From the NCBI RefSeq assembly GCF_000384235.1, contig NZ_KB913033.1:248001-312000 (forward strand): a DNA stretch of 64,000 bases, written 5' to 3'. A program made the position numbers and the translations under genes. Source of the DNA: Hydrogenovibrio halophilus DSM 15072 (lineage in GTDB: Bacteria; Pseudomonadota; Gammaproteobacteria; Thiomicrospirales; Thiomicrospiraceae). Shown here one piece after another: positions 61,078 through 64,000 of the stretch; position 1 is the stretch's first letter, and each line of letters begins with the position of its first letter. The notes beneath the pieces were generated by a model. The model was not told the DNA's origin. It worked only from the letters and a program-made list of their open reading frames with translations, and did no database searches.

Positions 61078-61827
61078 TCAGGACCGACGCTGGCGAACCG
61101 CCTCATACAGGGTCACGCCCGCAGCAACCGAAACATTGAGACTGTCGACCAGGCCCGCCATCGGAATGGCGACCAGAAAGTCGCACTGCTGGCGCACGCC
61201 CTGTCGCAATCCTTTGCCTTCGGCCCCGAGCACCAGCCCGGTCGGACCGGTCAAGTCTTGATCGTACAAGGTCTGCTCGGTTTCTCCCGCCAGACCGGTC
61301 ACCCACAGTCCGATTTTACGGGCCTCACCAATCGCACGCGCCAGGTTGGGCACCACAACCAGATCCACGGTTTCGGCAGCACCACTGGCTACCTTTCGAA
61401 CGGTGGCATTCAACCCGACCGACTGGTGCTTGGGAATCACCACCGACATCACCCCTGTGGCATCCGCCGTCCTTAAAATGGCCCCCAGATTATGCGGGTC
61501 CTGAACCTCATCCAAAAACACCACCAGCGGTGCCTGACCCTGTTCGATGCACTCAGCCAGCTGCTTCATCCACTGTGCAGGCGTGGTGGGCGTTTTCGCG
61601 ACCACTTCGGCCACAATGCCCTGATGCACCGCATCGCCAGGCAAACGCGACACCTGCTGCTTGAAGCCATTGGCATCACAACGAACCCCTAACGCCTGCG
61701 CCTGATCCAACAGCTTTTTGAGGCGGGCATTGGGACGAGGTTGGGCTGACAGGGTAATAATCGACTGAGGCGACTGTTTCAACAGCGTCTCAACCGCATG
61801 CAGGCCGTAAAGCAACTGGGAAGCCAT
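61078..61827 (-). CDS. rlmB: 23S rRNA (guanosine-2'-O-)-methyltransferase RlmB
   Basis: Methylates G2251 of 23S rRNA. The 249 residues have an N-terminal L30e-like substrate domain (LLYGLHAVETLL) and a SPOUT domain with DPHNLGAILRTADATGV, TGLVLGAEGKGLR and VDSLNVSVAAGVTLYEA, the trefoil-knot SAM site. ATG 61827 is chosen because CGGA precedes it by 8 bases. Convergent with the kinase-Rieske gene, 8 bases apart, and downstream of rnr, the usual order. Confidence 0.92.
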   Translation of the reverse strand: MASQLLYGLHAVETLLKQSPQSIITLSAQPRPNARLKKLLDQAQALGVRCDANGFKQQVSRLPGDAVHQGIVAEVVAKTPTTPAQWMKQLAECIEQGQAPLVVFLDEVQDPHNLGAILRTADATGVMSVVIPKHQSVGLNATVRKVASGAAETVDLVVVPNLARAIGEARKIGLWVTGLAGETEQTLYDQDLTGPTGLVLGAEGKGLRQGVRQQCDFLVAIPMAGLVDSLNVSVAAGVTLYEAVRQRRS

Positions 61828-61842
61828 TAGGGTCATCCGTTC

Positions 61843-61875
61843 ATAAACAAAACCCTTTGTCAGAAACAAAGGGTT
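61843..61875 (-). terminator. Terminator between rnr and rlmB
   Basis: Minus strand AACCCTTTGT stem (61851-61875), TTCTG loop, ACAAAGGGTT, then TTGTTTATG. The T-run is interrupted, so termination may be partial and rlmB may still be co-transcribed. Confidence 0.6.
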
Positions 61876-61887
61876 GGATCAAAAATA

Positions 61888-61915
61888 ACCAGGCCTGGTA
61901 AAAACCAGGCCTGGA
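61888..61915. repeat. Paired ACCAGGCCTGGT palindromes between rnr and rlmB
   Basis: A perfect copy at 61888-61899 is followed 4 bases later by ACCAGGCCTGGA (61904-61915, 11 of 12). The pair is the only side-by-side arrangement in the window. Confidence 0.85.
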
Positions 61916-61946
61916 ATCGTGGGCTTACAAACAATCGATCAGGCAA

Positions 61947-64000
61947 TCATTCCTTGGGTGCCGGACGTTTTTTGCGACCGCCACGTCCTCCCCGACGTCC
62001 GCGTCCACCGCGTTTTTTACGGGGCTTGGCCGGTTTGTTGTCGGTCTCGTCTTCGGACGCAGGTGCCGACTCGGACGGCTCCGGCTCGCTGGCGGTTTCT
62101 TCAGCCGCCGGCTTGGCACTTTTGGAAGCGTCTTCCAGTGATGCCAGGAAACGCAAGTCCACTTTGCGATCGTCCAGATTGACCTGAGCGACCTGGACCT
62201 TGACCCGGTCACCGATGCGGTAAACCTTGCCGGTACGCTCGCCTTTGAGGCAGTGACGCGAGGCATCGTAATGGAAATAGTCTTCGCCCAGTTCGGTAAT
62301 GTGAACCAGCCCCTCGACATACAAAGGCAACAGCTCGACAAACAGACCAAAATTGGTGGCCGAGGCGACCACGCCTTCGTATTCTTCGCCCAGTCGGTGC
62401 GACAGGAACTCGCACTTAAGGAAGGTTTCGGCTTCACGCGTGGCTTCGTCCGCCCGTCTTTCGGTCATGGAACAGTGCTCGCCCATGCGAGCCATGTCTT
62501 CCATGCTGTAACGGAATTCGGACACCGGCTGTTTGGTTTGCACAAAACGGATGGCGCGATGAATCAACAGATCCGGGTAACGTCGGATCGGCGAGGTAAA
62601 GTGAGCATAATGCTCGTAATTCAGACCGAAGTGGCCTTTGTTATCAGGCTGATAAACCGCCTGATTCATGCTGCGAAGCATGACCATGCTCACCAGATGC
62701 TCGTGCGGCTTGCCTTCAACGGCTTCGGCCACTTTGGCATAATCTTCGGCTGTCGGTTCGTTGCCTCCTTCCAGCGTCAACCCGAAATCGGCCAGGAAAG
62801 TGCGCAGATTGTCCAGTCGCTCTTCGGAAGGCGGCTCATGCACCCGGAACAGGATGGGCATTTTGTGCCATTTCAGGTAGCGAGCCGTGGCCACGTTGGC
62901 CATCAGCATGCACTCTTCGATCAGTTTGTGTGCGTCGGTGCGCTGCACCGGCACAATCTCTTTGATCTTGCGCTGCTCGTCAAACACCATCTTGGTTTCG
63001 GTGGTGTCAAAATCCAGCGCGCCACGGGCTTCACGCGCCTGGCGCATGATCTCGAACAAGCTGTGCAAATCTTCTACCTGCGGCACCACTTCGGCAAACG
63101 TCTTGCGCGCTTCAGACTGGGGATCGGTCACAATCTGATGGACCCCATCGTAGGTCAGACGGGCTTTGGAGTTCATGACGGCATCATAAAACTGGGTGCG
63201 TTCCAGCTTGCCTTCATCGGAAATGGCCATGTCGCAGACCATACACAAACGGTCCACGGCCGGGTTCAGAGAACAAAGCCCGTTGGACAGTTTTTCCGGC
63301 AACATCGGCACCACTTTTTGCGGAAAGTAAACCGAGTTGCCGCGTTCATACGCTTCCTGATCCAAAGGCGTGCCCGGCTTGACGTAATGCGAAACGTCGG
63401 CGATGGCCACCACCAGTCGCCAACCGTTTTTGCGTCGCTTGGCAAAGACCGCATCGTCCAAATCCTTGGAATCGGCCCCATCAATGGTCACCAACGGCAG
63501 GTTGCGCAAATCTTTGCGGCCTTCAAAGTCCGCCGATTGCACTTCGTCCGGGATTTCCTTCAACTGGTCCAGCACTTCTTGCGACCATTCATCGGGAATA
63601 TTGTGCGCATGAATGGCGGCATCGATTTCCATGCCCGGTGCCAGGTAATCGCCCACTACCTCAACGATTTTGCCAATGGCGCTGGCCCGCTTGGTCGGCT
63701 GATGAATCAGTTCGACTTTGACAATCTGTCCTTCTTTGGCGCCCATCAAGCCATCGTTGGGCACAAACACGTCCTGGGCAATTTTATTGTTGTTGGGCTG
63801 AACCCAGGCCAAAGACTCTTCAAAATGCAAGCGACCGAGCAGCACCTGGTTGGTGTGTTCAATCACCTCAACCACCATGCCTTCGCGTCGCCCTCTGCGG
63901 TCGGTTCCCACCACGGACGCGATGACCTGATCGCCGTGAAGGACCTTGTGCATCTCACGCTCACCCAGAAACAAATCCGAGCCGCCATCATCCGGATGCA
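61947..64000 (-). CDS. rnr: Ribonuclease R (5' end outside window)
   Basis: 3'-5' exoribonuclease of the RNB family. The visible 684 residues enter in the N-terminal CSD region (EREMHKVLHGDQVIASVVG), cover the RNB catalytic domain with LVTIDGADSKDLDDAVFAKR (catalytic Asp cluster), and end in an S1 domain followed by a Lys/Arg/Gly-rich tail (KPRKKRGGRGRRGGRGGRKK). Such a basic tail is typical of RNase R. The N-terminal HTH and first residues lie beyond base 64000. Confidence 0.94.
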   Translation of the reverse strand, partial: HPDDGGSDLFLGEREMHKVLHGDQVIASVVGTDRRGRREGMVVEVIEHTNQVLLGRLHFEESLAWVQPNNNKIAQDVFVPNDGLMGAKEGQIVKVELIHQPTKRASAIGKIVEVVGDYLAPGMEIDAAIHAHNIPDEWSQEVLDQLKEIPDEVQSADFEGRKDLRNLPLVTIDGADSKDLDDAVFAKRRKNGWRLVVAIADVSHYVKPGTPLDQEAYERGNSVYFPQKVVPMLPEKLSNGLCSLNPAVDRLCMVCDMAISDEGKLERTQFYDAVMNSKARLTYDGVHQIVTDPQSEARKTFAEVVPQVEDLHSLFEIMRQAREARGALDFDTTETKMVFDEQRKIKEIVPVQRTDAHKLIEECMLMANVATARYLKWHKMPILFRVHEPPSEERLDNLRTFLADFGLTLEGGNEPTAEDYAKVAEAVEGKPHEHLVSMVMLRSMNQAVYQPDNKGHFGLNYEHYAHFTSPIRRYPDLLIHRAIRFVQTKQPVSEFRYSMEDMARMGEHCSMTERRADEATREAETFLKCEFLSHRLGEEYEGVVASATNFGLFVELLPLYVEGLVHITELGEDYFHYDASRHCLKGERTGKVYRIGDRVKVQVAQVNLDDRKVDLRFLASLEDASKSAKPAAEETASEPEPSESAPASEDETDNKPAKPRKKRGGRGRRGGRGGRKKRPAPKE

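Noticed and set aside
61888-61915. Palindrome pair as a transcription terminator
   Set aside because: A 12-base palindrome without a loop forms at most a 4-bp stem and there is no adjacent T-run; the real terminator-like hairpin is at 61851.

Overview
The window comes from a flagellated gammaproteobacterium with roughly 50 % G+C. This is inferred from the polar-type flagellar gene set (FlgT and FlgP of the Vibrio-style basal body, CheV beside flgA/flgM/flgN), an FNR with gamma-type cysteine spacing, and the rlmB-rnr pair. I cannot place it to genus; a marine or aquatic lineage with a polar flagellum is plausible. I see no tRNA, rRNA or CRISPR array.

Layout. (1) 1-5754, minus strand: a flaG cut by the left edge, two tandem flagellin genes, a decayed IS3-family transposase remnant, and a large Maf-type (DUF115) flagellin glycosyltransferase. 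(2) 5921-31476, minus strand: about 25.5 kb of tightly packed, often ATGA-overlapping genes for nonulosonic acids. In transcription order these are a complete pseudaminic acid set (pseB, pseC, pseF, pseG, pseH, pseI) with an embedded sialidase-fold protein and an ACP / reductase / acyl-AMP ligase module; a CDP-glycerol module (TagD-like transferase plus two TagB/TagF-like transferases); a short DUF115 protein; then a complete legionaminic acid set (legB, legC, legH, legI, legG, legF, ptmE) that also holds a ParD-ParE toxin-antitoxin pair, a formyltransferase-like protein, a PIG-L deacetylase, a methyltransferase, a divergent NeuB-like protein and an APH-fold kinase. No Wzx/Wzy or ABC exporter is visible, which fits cytoplasmic glycosylation of flagellin better than a surface polysaccharide. 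(3) 31664-33988: an HDOD protein and a lytic transglycosylase. (4) 34056-45351, minus strand: flgBCDEFGHIJKL. Three sites with a sigma-54 TGGCAC element and two strong terminators divide it into flgBCDE, flgFGH and flgIJKL. (5) 45996-52299: cheV-flgT (minus), flgA, flgM, flgN and a PilZ protein (plus, flgM with a sigma-28 promoter), then a coiled-coil exported protein, FlgP and a small lipoprotein (minus). (6) 52323-64000: an acidic membrane protein, LpoA-like, pepN, pal-like, fnr, a PfkB kinase-Rieske fusion, rlmB and a 5'-truncated rnr.

How it works together. The pse and leg pathways each supply a CMP-activated nine-carbon sugar. The accessory genes probably change its N-acyl groups, add acyl or glycerophosphate groups, and the Maf protein would transfer it to the flagellins beside it. 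The flg genes build the rod, hook and rings, with early operons under sigma-54 and flgM under sigma-28.

The main cross-cutting signal is a perfect 12-base palindrome, ACCAGGCCTGGT, with 13 exact copies in 64 kb, both between genes and inside genes in two different reading frames. Other unexplained items are the PfkB-Rieske fusion, the NeuB paralogue lacking conserved active-site residues, the deacetylase/formyltransferase/methyltransferase trio, the toxin-antitoxin pair coupled into a sugar operon, and inverted 79-bp repeats flanking flgB-flgH.
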